Assembly (NCBI RefSeq): GCF_000186865.1
Contig: NW_008705562.1
Coordinates: 3,055,745-3,119,744, forward strand
DNA length: 64,000 nucleotides
DNA from: Aureococcus anophagefferens
Taxonomy: Eukaryota; Sar; Pelagophyceae; Pelagomonadales; Pelagomonadaceae
Reading direction: 5' to 3'
A model generated the notes under the pieces. The model did not search any database, was not told where the DNA came from, and saw only the letters and a list, made by a program, of their open reading frames with translations. Positions 49,036 to 57,761 of this stretch are shown one piece after another; positions within the stretch are counted from its first letter, which is position 1, and each line of letters starts with the position of its first letter. A program made the position numbers and the translations under genes.

Positions 49036-50073
49036 TTAGAGCATGACCGTCTTCGGCGGCGACGGGTTCCGGGCGGCCGCGGCCGCGGGCGGCGGCGCCG
49101 GGCCGGGCGGCGCCGGCGGCATCGCCGGCGCGGCCGCGGCCGCGGGCGCGACGGCGGGGGGGCTCGGCGACTTCGCCGCGGGCGGCGGGGGCGCGGGCGG
49201 CTTCGCCGCGGGCGTCAGCGCCGGCGGCGCGGCGGGCGGCAAGGGCACGGCGAGCGTGACGTAGCCCTTGGCGATGTCGTTCTTGAAGTCGGCGCGCGAC
49301 GCGCCGAGCGCGAGGAGCCCCTTGGCGGACGTCGCGGACTTGTAGCGCTCGTAGCGCGCGGCGGACTCGCCGCGCTTCGGGTTCGCGAAGGCGACCGTGA
49401 GCTTCGCGTCGTCGGCGATGAGCTTCGACACCTGCGCGGCCGTCGGCCCGGCCTTGGCCTTTTTTTTCGGCGCGGCGCCCGGCGCCGCGGGCTCCGACGA
49501 CTTCTTCTTGCGCTTCTTCGGCGCCTTCTCCTTGGGCGCCGGCGCCTCGACGGTCGCGAGCTTCGCGGAGGACGACGCGAAGAAGCCCGCGTACTCCGTG
49601 GGCCTGGTCCGCGCGGCCGTGTCCCGCGTCTCGGCCGACTCGAAGACCTCGCTGTCGTCGATGAACGAGTCGTCGGACTCGTAGTACTCGAGGCCGCCCT
49701 CGTCGTCGCTGTCGCCGCCCAGGCCCGTCGCGAGCTCGCCGCCGCCGAAGAAGCGCTCGAGGCGCTCGACGACGTTGTAGCGGCCGCCGCGCGGCGCCGC
49801 CGCCGCGTTCGCCGCCGCCGCGCCGCCGGGCGCCGCGTCGTCGCCGGCGCCGAGGTCGACCTCGCCGGCCTCGTCCTCGGGCGACGAGTCCTCGTCGTCC
49901 TCCTCCTCCTTCTTCGCCTCGCTCTCCTTGGGCGCCGGGTCCACCTTGCGCCGCTTCTTGCCAAAGGCCTGCGGGAAGAGCTCGCTGAGCACGAACTCGT
50001 TGGGCCCGGACTTGTCGAGCGACAGGTTGAACGCGAAGCGCGTCGCCTTGGGGTGGGGGCGCTTCGTCTCCAT
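49036..50073 (-). CDS. Ubinuclein / Hpc2-related domain protein (HIRA complex-like)
   Basis: 345 residues from the ATG at 50073; longer upstream reading enters non-coding sequence. ETKRPHPKATRFAFNLSLD opens the protein. After a Lys/Glu-rich acidic stretch comes YNVVERLERFFGGG...LEYYESDDSFIDDSE (~125-170), the Hpc2-related domain that in Hpc2/ubinuclein binds histone H3.3 via FIDD. A nuclear-localisation-like KKRKKK and a helical domain (AAQVSKLIADDAKLTVAF) follow. The tail is Pro/Ala-rich. In the HIRA complex such proteins deposit H3.3 independently of replication. The C-terminal half is not clearly like animal UBN1, so identity rests on the HRD. Confidence 0.75.
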   Translation of the reverse strand: METKRPHPKATRFAFNLSLDKSGPNEFVLSELFPQAFGKKRRKVDPAPKESEAKKEEEDDEDSSPEDEAGEVDLGAGDDAAPGGAAAANAAAAPRGGRYNVVERLERFFGGGELATGLGGDSDDEGGLEYYESDDSFIDDSEVFESAETRDTAARTRPTEYAGFFASSSAKLATVEAPAPKEKAPKKRKKKSSEPAAPGAAPKKKAKAGPTAAQVSKLIADDAKLTVAFANPKRGESAARYERYKSATSAKGLLALGASRADFKNDIAKGYVTLAVPLPPAAPPALTPAAKPPAPPPPAAKSPSPPAVAPAAAAAPAMPPAPPGPAPPPAAAAARNPSPPKTVML

Positions 50074-50268
50074 GAGCGTTTGGTCGAGGCTATACGATGC
50101 GAGGGCACGAGCCCATCCTGCGCGCCAAACTCTTCGAGGAGGAGCCTGCTCGGCGAGTTGGCCGTGCAATCCACAAATCCTTGCACATGGTGTCCGGGGC
50201 AGCCGCTGCTCGCCGCCGCTCGTCGAGAAGCCATTCACGCCAGGATCTGAGCATTACACGCTCGCATT

Positions 50269-51678
50269 ATGGGGAACATCGTCGTCGCGCCGCCCAACGA
50301 GTGCCACGTCATCGCGGGCTGCGGCGGCACGCGGTTCCTCATCGGCCAGGCGGGCTTCGCCTGGTGGTGCTGCAACAGCGTGCGCATCCTGTCGCTCCAG
50401 CTCATGCAGCTCGACGTGTCGAGCACGAACGTCGAGACGGGCGAGGGCGTCAAGCTCAACGTGCGCTCCGTCTGCCAGGTCAAGGTCGAGGCGTCGAAGA
50501 TGATCAACGACAAGATGCAGATGAACATCGACAAGATAAAGCTCGCCGCGCAGCACTTTTTAGGCGAGAAGCTCCGCGCCGTCAAGGACAGCCTCACGTC
50601 GACCATGGAGGGCCACCAGCGCCAGGTGCTCGGCACGCTCACCGTCGAGAAGATCTACAAGGACCGCGAGGCCTTCGCGGCGACCGTCAAGGAGGGCGTC
50701 CTCGAGGACATGGCGAACATGGGCTTCGAGATCGTCTCCTACGTCGTCACGGACGTGTCCGACGAGAACGGCTACATGGACGCCCTCGGCATGACGCAGA
50801 CGGCCAAGGTCAAGCGCGAGGCCGCCGAGGGCGTCGCGGCGCACGAGGCCGAGCAGCGGAAGATGGTCGCGGAGTGCGAGGCCGACGCGGACATGTCCGA
50901 GGCGAAGATGCGCGAGACGTCCCGCATCGAGGTCAACGCGCGCCGCACGGAGGCCGCCATCGCCATCAACGCGAAGACGCAGGAGGAGGCCGACTCGAAG
51001 AACGAGCTCGACCTCAAGGTCGCGGCGAACAAGCGCACGCTCGAGCTCAAGCAGGCCGAGATCAACGCCGAGGTCGGCCGCGCCGAGGAGCAGGCCCGCG
51101 CGGCGTCCATGATCGAGCGCGCGACCCAGGAGCAGAACGTCACGCGCGAGCGCACGCAGCAGCAGGTCGAGGAGGCGCAGGTCCTGCTCCAGGTCGCGGA
51201 GCAGCAGGCCCTCCAGGCCCAGGCCGAGTCCAAGGGCACGTCGCTCGCGGAGCTCGTCGTCCAGAAGAACCAGGCCGAGGGCATCCTCGTCGCCGCCAAG
51301 GCCGACGCCGAGGCGAAGCTCCTCTCCGCGGAGGCCCGCGCCAAGGAGATCGCCGCCATCGGCGAGGCCGAGGCCAAGACCATCGAGGCCAAGGGCCGCG
51401 CGGAGGCCCTCGTGCTCAAGGAGAAGAACCAGACCTACCAGTACATGGGCGAGGCGGGCATCACGTCCATCGTCATCGAGAAGCTCCCGGCCATCGCCGA
51501 GGCCATCGCCGCGCCCCTCGCCAAGACCGACAAGATGGTCTTCATCTCCCAGGACGACGCCACGGGCTCGAAAGTCACCAAGGACATCATCAAGACCATC
51601 GCCACGCTCCCCGACGCCGTCGAGGGCCTCACGGGCCTCGACCTCAAGAGCGCCATCGCCAAGGCCACGAAGCTCTAG
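50269..51678 (+). CDS. Flotillin-like SPFH protein
   Basis: 469 residues. MGNIVVAPPNECHVIAGCGGTRFLIGQAGF starts with Gly2 (a possible myristoylation site) and Cys residues suited to palmitoylation. An SPFH/band-7 domain occupies ~1-190 (DVSSTNVETGEGVKLNVRS, VLGTLTVEKIYKDRE, MGFEIVSYVVTDVSDENGYM). A long Glu/Ala-rich coiled coil follows (~190-390), then a C-terminal oligomerisation region (YQYMGEAGITSIVIEKLPAIAEAIAAPL). Flotillins scaffold membrane microdomains at the cytosolic face of the plasma membrane and endosomes. The length matches the family. It is divergent to the HIRA-type gene and convergent with the methyltransferase gene. Confidence 0.95.
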   Translation: MGNIVVAPPNECHVIAGCGGTRFLIGQAGFAWWCCNSVRILSLQLMQLDVSSTNVETGEGVKLNVRSVCQVKVEASKMINDKMQMNIDKIKLAAQHFLGEKLRAVKDSLTSTMEGHQRQVLGTLTVEKIYKDREAFAATVKEGVLEDMANMGFEIVSYVVTDVSDENGYMDALGMTQTAKVKREAAEGVAAHEAEQRKMVAECEADADMSEAKMRETSRIEVNARRTEAAIAINAKTQEEADSKNELDLKVAANKRTLELKQAEINAEVGRAEEQARAASMIERATQEQNVTRERTQQQVEEAQVLLQVAEQQALQAQAESKGTSLAELVVQKNQAEGILVAAKADAEAKLLSAEARAKEIAAIGEAEAKTIEAKGRAEALVLKEKNQTYQYMGEAGITSIVIEKLPAIAEAIAAPLAKTDKMVFISQDDATGSKVTKDIIKTIATLPDAVEGLTGLDLKSAIAKATKL

Positions 51679-51701
51679 GAGATTTCAAGAGCGCAGTTTT
51701 A

Positions 51702-52502
51702 CTAAGACCAGTCCACCGTCAGGAGCAGCGCGGGCTCCGCGTCACCGGCGTCGAGGGTCTGTTCGGTGATGGTGCCGCCCCGCGCCGCCGCCGCGGCCAC
51801 AAAGGCCGCGCGCGCGCCCTCGGCGCGGCCGGCGACGGGGTCCGCGATGAGCGCTCGAGGCGCCAGGCGCTCGCACGCGTCCGCGAGCGCCGCCATCGCC
51901 GCGCCGTCGTAGAGGATGTCCGACCCGAGCACGACGTCCGCGCGCGGCACGTCGACGGCGGCGAAGTCGCCCACGGCCGCGGACACGATCACGCCGGGCG
52001 CGCCCGCGGCGCCCGCGCTCAAGCCGTTGAGCGACGCCGTCGCCATCGCGCAGTGCAGGCACTCGGGCTCGCGGTCGACCAACGTCACCGCCGCGGCGCC
52101 CGCGCGCGCCGCCGCGAGGCCGACGACGCCGAGCCCCGCGCCGAGCTCGACGCAGCGGAGGCCCGCGACGCTCCGCGCGTCGCTCCGCAGGTGCGCCGCG
52201 AGCGCCCGCGCGCTGTCCCAGACGTCGCCCCAGCTCGGGTCCGGGTCCCGCGCGTCGCGGCCCGTCGCGACGTACCACTCCCAGAGCGCGTCGGCGTCCG
52301 GCGGCCGCACGAGGCCCTTGTCGAGGCCGTATTTGGACCCGTCGGCCTGGACCATGGGCGGCAAAACACGGTCGCCGTCGTGGAGGTGGAGCGGCGGCTG
52401 CTCTGCGGTCGTTGCGCGGCGAACGACGGTCGCGAGTGGTCGTCGATGCGATCGCTGCAGTGCGCGACAGAACGCGAGCATGCTGAGAGGTGCGAGGCGC
52501 AT
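51702..52502 (-). CDS. METTL21/EFM-type protein-lysine methyltransferase-like protein
   Basis: 266 residues. A basic N-terminus with few acids (MRLAPLSMLAFCRALQRSHRRPLATVVRR) is mitochondrial- or plastid-presequence-like. The SAM-dependent core has DVWDSARALAAHL, CVELGAGLGVVGLAAARAGA (the SAM-binding glycine loop), VTLVDREPECL and DVVLGSDILYD; the last, (D/N)-x(1)-DILY, is the hallmark of the Methyltransf_16 (METTL21/FAM86) proteins. These methylate Lys in elongation factors or chaperones; the target is unknown. It converges with the flotillin gene. Confidence 0.8.
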   Translation of the reverse strand: MRLAPLSMLAFCRALQRSHRRPLATVVRRATTAEQPPLHLHDGDRVLPPMVQADGSKYGLDKGLVRPPDADALWEWYVATGRDARDPDPSWGDVWDSARALAAHLRSDARSVAGLRCVELGAGLGVVGLAAARAGAAAVTLVDREPECLHCAMATASLNGLSAGAAGAPGVIVSAAVGDFAAVDVPRADVVLGSDILYDGAAMAALADACERLAPRALIADPVAGRAEGARAAFVAAAAARGGTITEQTLDAGDAEPALLLTVDWS

Positions 52503-52612
52503 CGCAAGAGCTTACCCAGCTTCGCAAGTTAGCTGTCGCATCGCGAAGGCGAGAGGCAAACTTCGCGGCACGATGAATTCAACGTCGCCTCGGCGCGCAT
52601 GGGCAGCCCAAG

Positions 52613-53794
52613 ATGAGCGTCCTTGACGCGCCGCTCTGCCTCAAGCGCTGCACATATGCACTCACCATCTGCAACGCGCTCGCCGTCGCCGTATTCTTCG
52701 CGTCGCGCCACGCGCTGCGCATCTTCCTGCCCGAGGTCGCCGGCACGCAGGAGTGCGCCGGCGCGCGGGGCCGCGGCGGCGGCCCGCTCGTCGCCGTGAG
52801 CGGCTTCCACAAGAGCGGCATCTTCCTGTCGCGCAAGCTCGCCGGCGCCGCGTGCCTGCGCCTCGACGCGTGCTGCGCGTTCCATCCGCCGGACGCGACG
52901 CGCGCGCAGCTCGCGGCCTCGGCCGCGCGGCCCGAGGTGTCCGTCATGTTCCACTACCACCCGCTCCTCAACGAGTTCGCGGGACCGCGGCGCGTCGTCC
53001 TCTGGCGCGACCCGCGGTCGAAGCTGCTCAGTACGCTCGCGTACCACCGGCGCGGCGTCGAGCGCTGGGCCGTCGACGACGCCGCGCTGTCGCGGCGGGC
53101 CGTGGCCGAGGACCTCTGCGGCGCGCTCCAGCTCGGCGCGCGGGCCCCGGCGTCGTCGTCATTTTCGAAGAACTCCGTGGGTGACCCATCGCGTTTCTTT
53201 AGGCGCGCCTGCCGCCGGTTCCTGTCGACGGACGCCGCCGCGGAGCGGCGCGCGGGCGAGGCCGTGGCCGCGGCCGCGCGGCGCGCCCTCGCCGCGCGCC
53301 TGACGGAGGAGCCGCGCGCCCTCGCGGCCGTGCTCCGGTCGTCGACGGTCGCCGACGGCTGCGTCGTCGCGGGCGCCGTCGCGGCCTTCGACACGCTCGA
53401 GATGGCGCTCTTCGTCAACGCGACGAGGCGCGCGAGCGGCGCGCTGCTCCTGAAGCTCGACGACGTCGTCGCCGACTTCTCGGCGGCCGCGGACGCGCTC
53501 GTCGCCTTCTTCGGGAGCGCCGGCGGGCGCCTCGGGCGGCGCGCGCGCGCGGACGCGGCTGGGCTCCGGCGCAGCTTCCTCGCCTTCGACCTCCGCGGCG
53601 CGACGCTGGATGCCCACCAGTACCGGGCCTTCGACCGCGTAGTCACGCGCCACAGCTCGTCGCGGCGCTACGAGCGCGCCGCGGGGCGCGAGCTCCGCGC
53701 GCTCCTCTGCGGCCGCGGCGCGGACCGGGACCTCAGCGCGATCCTCGCGCCGGCCTTCGCGCTCCTCGGCGGGGACATGTGCGACGCGACTTAG
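52613..53794 (+). CDS. Type II membrane sulfotransferase-like protein
   Basis: 393 residues. A short cytosolic tail, then a hydrophobic anchor (CTYALTICNALAVAVFFA). VAVSGFHKSGIFLSRKL resembles the PAPS 5'-loop and VVLWRDPRSKLLSTLAYH the 3'-phosphate motif of sulfotransferases. The acceptor is unknown and sequence identity to classical families is weak, so the assignment rests on these motifs. The stop TAG overlaps the stop of the convergent gene in the four bases TTAG at 53791-53794. Confidence 0.65.
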   Translation: MSVLDAPLCLKRCTYALTICNALAVAVFFASRHALRIFLPEVAGTQECAGARGRGGGPLVAVSGFHKSGIFLSRKLAGAACLRLDACCAFHPPDATRAQLAASAARPEVSVMFHYHPLLNEFAGPRRVVLWRDPRSKLLSTLAYHRRGVERWAVDDAALSRRAVAEDLCGALQLGARAPASSSFSKNSVGDPSRFFRRACRRFLSTDAAAERRAGEAVAAAARRALAARLTEEPRALAAVLRSSTVADGCVVAGAVAAFDTLEMALFVNATRRASGALLLKLDDVVADFSAAADALVAFFGSAGGRLGRRARADAAGLRRSFLAFDLRGATLDAHQYRAFDRVVTRHSSSRRYERAAGRELRALLCGRGADRDLSAILAPAFALLGGDMCDAT

Positions 53795-54387
53795 GCGCAC
53801 TCGGGCGGCGTGGCGAAGGCGTCGGCGGGGACCGCGCGCGAGTAGGCGCCGCGGGCGAAGAAGTCGTTGCGCACGACGGTCGCGCCGCCGTCCGCCGCGG
53901 CGTCGCGGCGCGCGAGCTCGTCCGTCGCCGTGACGAAGAAGGACACGTTGTCGGCCCGCCACTCCGTGCATGCGGTGCCGTCGACCTTCGCGGCGCCGGC
54001 CGACGTCGCGTCCGCCGGCACGTCGAGGAGCGTAAAAGGCAGCTCCTCGAGGGGGTTCGCGCTCTTCGTCGGCGCGGAATCGCAGGTCGTGCCCGTCCGG
54101 GGAGCCTTCGACACCGTGATGAGGTGGGTGCCGTTGAAGACAAGCTTGCCGAACTTGGGGTCGACGCGCGTCCAGGACTGCTTCTTGGCCGACACGCACA
54201 TCGTGTAGTTATAGACGAGCTGCGGGACGATCGTGCCGTTCGACAGCGTCGTGTCGTACATGTCTGCGCAGAATTCCTGCGACGGCGTCGGCACCGCGTC
54301 CGCGGCGGCGAGCACCGCGTCCGCGGCGGCGAGCACCGCGTCCGCGGCGGCGAGCACCGACAGGGCGAGCAATTTGAGCATCATCAT
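53791..54387 (-). CDS. Small secreted Cys-containing protein
   Basis: 198 residues. MMMLKLLALSVLAAADA is a signal peptide, extended by a VLAAADA unit repeated three times (a 21-bp DNA repeat at about 54296-54358). The mature part has six or so Cys (CADMY, YTMCVSAKK, TTCDSAP, TACTEW, PPECA) and several N-glycosylation sequons (NGT, NYT, NVS). No family recognised. It is probably extracellular. Confidence 0.65.
   Translation of the reverse strand: MMMLKLLALSVLAAADAVLAAADAVLAAADAVPTPSQEFCADMYDTTLSNGTIVPQLVYNYTMCVSAKKQSWTRVDPKFGKLVFNGTHLITVSKAPRTGTTCDSAPTKSANPLEELPFTLLDVPADATSAGAAKVDGTACTEWRADNVSFFVTATDELARRDAAADGGATVVRNDFFARGAYSRAVPADAFATPPECA
54296..54358 (-). repeat. 21-bp tandem repeat, three copies, in signal-peptide region
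   Basis: Unit GCGTCCGCGGCGGCGAGCAC(C) repeated exactly three times, encoding VLAAADA. It lengthens or duplicates the signal-peptide cleavage region. Confidence 0.85.
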
Positions 54388-54450
54388 CGTGTGTGGGCAG
54401 CGATTTTGAGTGTCTCAAATCTTCAACAACCGACGAATTCTGTAAACACG

Positions 54451-54474
54451 ATGGTCCGCCGTCTCATTCTGTAA
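54451..54474 (+). promoter_or_regulatory. Upstream mini-ORF copying the start of the next gene
   Basis: ATGGTCCGCCGTCTCATTCT encodes MVRRLIL then stop. The same ACACGATGGTCCGCC block recurs 30 bp later as the true start at 54481 (MVRHLL). It is a local duplication of the start region that leaves an upstream ORF, which could lower translation of the main frame. Confidence 0.6.
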
Positions 54475-54480
54475 AACACG

Positions 54481-55200
54481 ATGGTCCGCCATCTCCTCGG
54501 CGCCGCAGCCCTCCTCGGCGCGGTCTACCTCGTGTTCATACCGCTGCACCGCGTGGTGCCCTGGGCCCTGCAGCTCGTGGTGAAGGCGCTCCCGGCGCTG
54601 CTGCTCGCGGCGGCCGTCTGGCGCGGCGGGAGGCTGCCCCGGCGGCGGCGCGTCGCCGCGGCGCTCGTCTTCTGCGCCGTGGGCGACGCGCTGCTCGCCT
54701 GCCCCGTGCTCGGCGCCGGCGCCTTCACGGGCGGCCTCGCCGCGTTCCTCGTCGGCCACCTCCACTTCATCGCGGCCTTTCTGCCCGAGCGCGACCGGGG
54801 CCTCTCCGCGGCCGCGACCGCGCGCCGCGTCGCGCCCTACGCGGCCGTCTTCGGCGGCATGTACGGGCTGCTCTACCCGAAGCTCGAGGGCGTCCTGGTG
54901 GGCGCCGTGGCGGCCTACGCGCTCGCGCTCACGTCCATGGCCGCGTCGACCGCGCTCCGCGGCGGCGCGGCGCCGGATTCGTACGCGAGCGGCGTCGTCG
55001 GCTCGTCATTCTTCCTCGCCACGGACGGCCTCCTGTCCATCTTCCACTTCCACGTCTTCGGCCCCGCGCCCTACCTCGCGCCCCAGTGGGCCGTCATGGC
55101 CACGTACTACGCGGCCATCGCGGGCCTCGCGCGGAGCCAGATGCCGCGCGACGACGCGCTCCAGGACGGCGCCTACGGTCGGCTCTCGCCGTCGGCTTAA
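54481..55200 (+). CDS. TMEM86/YhhN-family membrane protein (lysoplasmalogenase-like)
   Basis: 239 residues, almost entirely hydrophobic with seven or eight membrane helices. Family motifs: VGDALLACP (acidic pair), GGLAAFLVGHLHFIAAF, and GSSFFLATDGLLSIFHFH. These line the active site of TMEM86 and bacterial YhhN enzymes, which hydrolyse the vinyl-ether bond of lysoplasmalogens. Location is ER or other internal membranes by homology. The start is duplicated upstream. Confidence 0.85.
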   Translation: MVRHLLGAAALLGAVYLVFIPLHRVVPWALQLVVKALPALLLAAAVWRGGRLPRRRRVAAALVFCAVGDALLACPVLGAGAFTGGLAAFLVGHLHFIAAFLPERDRGLSAAATARRVAPYAAVFGGMYGLLYPKLEGVLVGAVAAYALALTSMAASTALRGGAAPDSYASGVVGSSFFLATDGLLSIFHFHVFGPAPYLAPQWAVMATYYAAIAGLARSQMPRDDALQDGAYGRLSPSA

Positions 55201-55247
55201 TATGTTAATTTCGAAACCGGGGATGTCTGCGAATTTGCGACCGCGCG

Positions 55248-55339
55248 GCGGGTCCTGGGGACCCCGCGCGTCGTTTTTGGTGTGCGCTGCGGGTCCTGGG
55301 GACCCCGCGCGTCTGCGCTGCGGGTCCTGGGGACCCCGC
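55248..55339. repeat. Three copies of a 20-bp hairpin-forming repeat
   Basis: GCGGGTCCTGGGGACCCCGC occurs at 55248-55267, 55289-55308 and 55320-55339. Each copy folds back on itself (GCGGGTCC against GGGACCCCGC). They lie between convergent genes and may act in 3' end formation. Confidence 0.8.
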
Positions 55340-55342
55340 GCT

Positions 55343-56038
55343 TCAAATTGATCTCGCCGCCTCGCGAGGGAATGTGACGACGGCTCGTCGCCGCCGCCGT
55401 GTTGTAGAGAAAGCTTGCGTATTGATGCTTGGCTTGTGAATTGACGGTCTTGTGTTGTAGAGAAAGCGTGCAAATTCACGCTTGGCTTGTGAATTGATGG
55501 TCTTGTGTGGTAGAGAAAGCGTGCAAATTGATGCTTTGCTTGTGAATTGATGGTCTTGTGTTTTGAATTCCGCCGAGGGGTCCCCGGAGGGTTCGGCCGT
55601 CGGCTCGTAGGACGGCGGCCACGTCTCGGGCGTCGGTTCCAACGACGGCGCGAACGACGGCGTCGACGAGCTCGGATCGGGCGTCGGAAACGCCGATGGA
55701 TCCGGCGTCGGGACCGACGAGCTGGGCTCGAGCGTCGGAACCGGCGACGGATCCGGCGTCGGGATCGACGAGCTCGGCGCGCTCGTCGGCCGAAACGTGT
55801 ACGTCGGCGAACGCGACGGGGAACTTGTCGGCGTCAGCGACGGAGGAGACGACGGCGCCGGCGTTGGCGGCGTCGTTGGCGCGCTCGACGGCGCGCTCGT
55901 CGGCGGGACGCTCGGCGATACCGTTGGTAACTTCGAAGGCGGACTGGACGGCGCCGACGATGGGATGATCGTCGGTTCGGGCGTCTGGGCCCGGCAAAGG
56001 GCCAGGACGACCAGTCCCGCCCAGGCGCGCGTCATCAT
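55343..56038 (-). CDS. Secreted Ser/Pro/Thr-rich surface protein, probably truncated
   Basis: 231 residues from the ATG at 56038. MMTRAWAGLVVLALCRAQ is a signal peptide. Then ~130 residues of APSS/PTP/SVPTPDPS linker repeats without any globular module. At about residue 160 the frame runs into a 53-bp minisatellite (55399-55557) that encodes unrelated sequence (KTQDHQFTSKAS...), and it ends in an Arg-rich tail. It looks like the head of a mucin-like surface gene cut by, or fused to, repeat DNA. Confidence 0.5.
   Translation of the reverse strand: MMTRAWAGLVVLALCRAQTPEPTIIPSSAPSSPPSKLPTVSPSVPPTSAPSSAPTTPPTPAPSSPPSLTPTSSPSRSPTYTFRPTSAPSSSIPTPDPSPVPTLEPSSSVPTPDPSAFPTPDPSSSTPSFAPSLEPTPETWPPSYEPTAEPSGDPSAEFKTQDHQFTSKASICTLSLPHKTINSQAKREFARFLYNTRPSIHKPSINTQAFSTTRRRRRAVVTFPREAARSI
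55399..55557. repeat. 53-bp minisatellite, three copies
   Basis: Copies at 55399-55451, 55452-55504 and 55505-55557 sharing GTGTTGTAGAGAAAGC and TTGGCTTGTGAATTG. The unit is much AT-richer than the flanks. 53 is not a multiple of 3, so successive copies read in different frames, which explains the changing peptide in the overlapping ORF. Confidence 0.9.
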
Positions 56039-56107
56039 CGGACGGTCATGCTGCGTTGGGCACAGTGGGGCAGCCGCATCTCGCAACAAGTTCCCACTTA
56101 GCCCCAC

Positions 56108-56360
56108 TTACATACGCTGCCCGCCAGGAAATGTGCTTCTTACGCCTTAAGTAGGTGCTCGAGCACTTTTATGGCAAAGCTGAACTTGTTGCCGGCACGT
56201 GATCGATAAGTTTCGCACAAGATCGGTACAATTTGGATGTTTTCGTCCGAGAGGGCCCTTTTTAGGAGCACTCTCAGCTGCCGTCGGCCCTGTTGGAACG
56301 CCAGCCCTGTCGAACGTCGACGCTTGGAACGCCAGCCCTTTTGGAACGTCCGACGTCACC
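56108..56360. promoter_or_regulatory. Leader/promoter of the ammonium transporter gene
   Basis: Contains CTTTTATGG-like AT-rich sequence and a short direct repeat TGGAACGCCAGCCC (near 56294 and 56326). The frame upstream of 56361 starts with GTG and is not taken as coding. Confidence 0.4.
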
Positions 56361-57761
56361 ATGTCGTCTCTCTCGGCCGAACAGCAGGAGGAGGTCGCCC
56401 AGATGATCGCCGACGCGTCTGCGAACTCCACGGCCGCGGCGGACACGCACTGGGTGCTCTACTGCGGCACGCTGGTCTTCCTCATGCAGGCGGGCTTCGC
56501 CATGCTCTGCGCGGGGTCCATCCGCGCGAAGAACGCGCAGAACATCCTGCTCAAGAACCTGCTGGACGCGTGCGTCGGGGCCATCTGGTTCTGGATGACG
56601 GGCTACGGCTTCGCCTACGGCGCGCGCACCGACAGCCAGTGGGGCAATTGGTTCATCGGCAACGACCTGTTCTTCCTCAACGGCCAGGGCTTCGTGACGA
56701 AGGACGCGTTCCACAACTGGTTCTTCCAGTTCGCCTTCGCCGCGACGGCTGCGACGATCGTCTCCGGCGCCGTCGCGGAGCGGTGCTCCATGGTCGCGTA
56801 CGCGGGCTACAGCGCGTTCCTGACGGGCTTCGTCTACCCCGTCGTCGCCCACTGGATCTGGAGCGGCGACGGCTGGCTCAGCGCGTTCATCCACGACCCC
56901 ATCTTCAACGTGGGCGTCGTCGACTTCGCGGGCTGCGGCGTCGTGCACATGGTCGGCGGCGCGGCCGCGGGCGTCGGCGCGTACATCCTGGGCCCGCGCC
57001 TCGGCCGCTTTGGCGGCGAGAACGCGGGGCCCATCAAGGGCCACTCCATGCCCCTCGTCGTCATCGGCACGTTCCTCCTCTGGGTCGGCTGGTACGGCTT
57101 CAACCCGGGGTCGACGCTCGTCATCGTCGACGCGGACGTCGTCGCCGCCAAGACGGCCGTGACGACGACGCTCGCGGCCGCGGCCGGGGGCGTGACGAAC
57201 CTGTTCATCCACTACAAGCTCACGCACACCTACGACGTCGCCGAGATGTGCAACGGCATCCTCGCGGGCCTCGTGTCCATCACGTCCGCGTGCGCCGTCG
57301 TCGAGCCTTGGGCCGCGCTCGTCATCGGCTTCGTCGGCGCGTGGGTCTACACGGCGGGGTCCAAGATCCTCGTCGCCTACTATATCGACGACGCCGTCAA
57401 CGCGACGCCGGTCCACTTCTTCGCCGGCGCGTGGGGCCTGCTCGCGCCCGCGTTCTTCGCGCGGCCCGAGAACATGCGCGCCGCCTACGGCAACCACTCG
57501 CGCGCGGGCCTCTTCTACACCGGCGACTTCTCCATGCTCGGCTGCCAGCTCCTCGCCCTCGTGAGCGTCACGGCCTGGGTCGTCGCGCTCATGGGGCCCT
57601 TCTTCCTCGCGATGAACCGGTTCGGCCTCTTCCGCGTCCCCGAGGACATGGAGATCGACGGCCTCGACAGCTCGAAACACGGCGGGTCCGCGTACGGCTT
57701 CGACCTCGAGGCCAAGGTCGTTCCCGCCGCGACCACCGCTCCCGCTCCCGCGGAGGTCTGA
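56361..57761 (+). CDS. AMT1: Ammonium transporter (AMT1 type)
   Basis: 466 residues from the ATG at 56361 (CACCATGTCG). Eleven membrane helices. Family marks: DFAGCGVVHMVGGAAAGVGA with the first pore His, NPGSTL..., and ATPVHFFAGAWGLLAP with the second pore His, the twin-His pair that conducts NH3/NH4+. The C-terminal tail (EDMEIDGLDSSKHGGSAYGF) retains the conserved D..HG.SAY used for allosteric or phosphorylation control in AMT1 proteins. Plasma-membrane ammonium uptake is the expected role and pairs functionally with the urea transporter at 13267. Confidence 0.95.
   Translation: MSSLSAEQQEEVAQMIADASANSTAAADTHWVLYCGTLVFLMQAGFAMLCAGSIRAKNAQNILLKNLLDACVGAIWFWMTGYGFAYGARTDSQWGNWFIGNDLFFLNGQGFVTKDAFHNWFFQFAFAATAATIVSGAVAERCSMVAYAGYSAFLTGFVYPVVAHWIWSGDGWLSAFIHDPIFNVGVVDFAGCGVVHMVGGAAAGVGAYILGPRLGRFGGENAGPIKGHSMPLVVIGTFLLWVGWYGFNPGSTLVIVDADVVAAKTAVTTTLAAAAGGVTNLFIHYKLTHTYDVAEMCNGILAGLVSITSACAVVEPWAALVIGFVGAWVYTAGSKILVAYYIDDAVNATPVHFFAGAWGLLAPAFFARPENMRAAYGNHSRAGLFYTGDFSMLGCQLLALVSVTAWVVALMGPFFLAMNRFGLFRVPEDMEIDGLDSSKHGGSAYGFDLEAKVVPAATTAPAPAEV

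Noticed and set aside
56199..56360. N-terminal extension of the ammonium transporter
   Set aside because: Begins with GTG; the ATG at 56361 in good context gives the normal AMT N-terminus.
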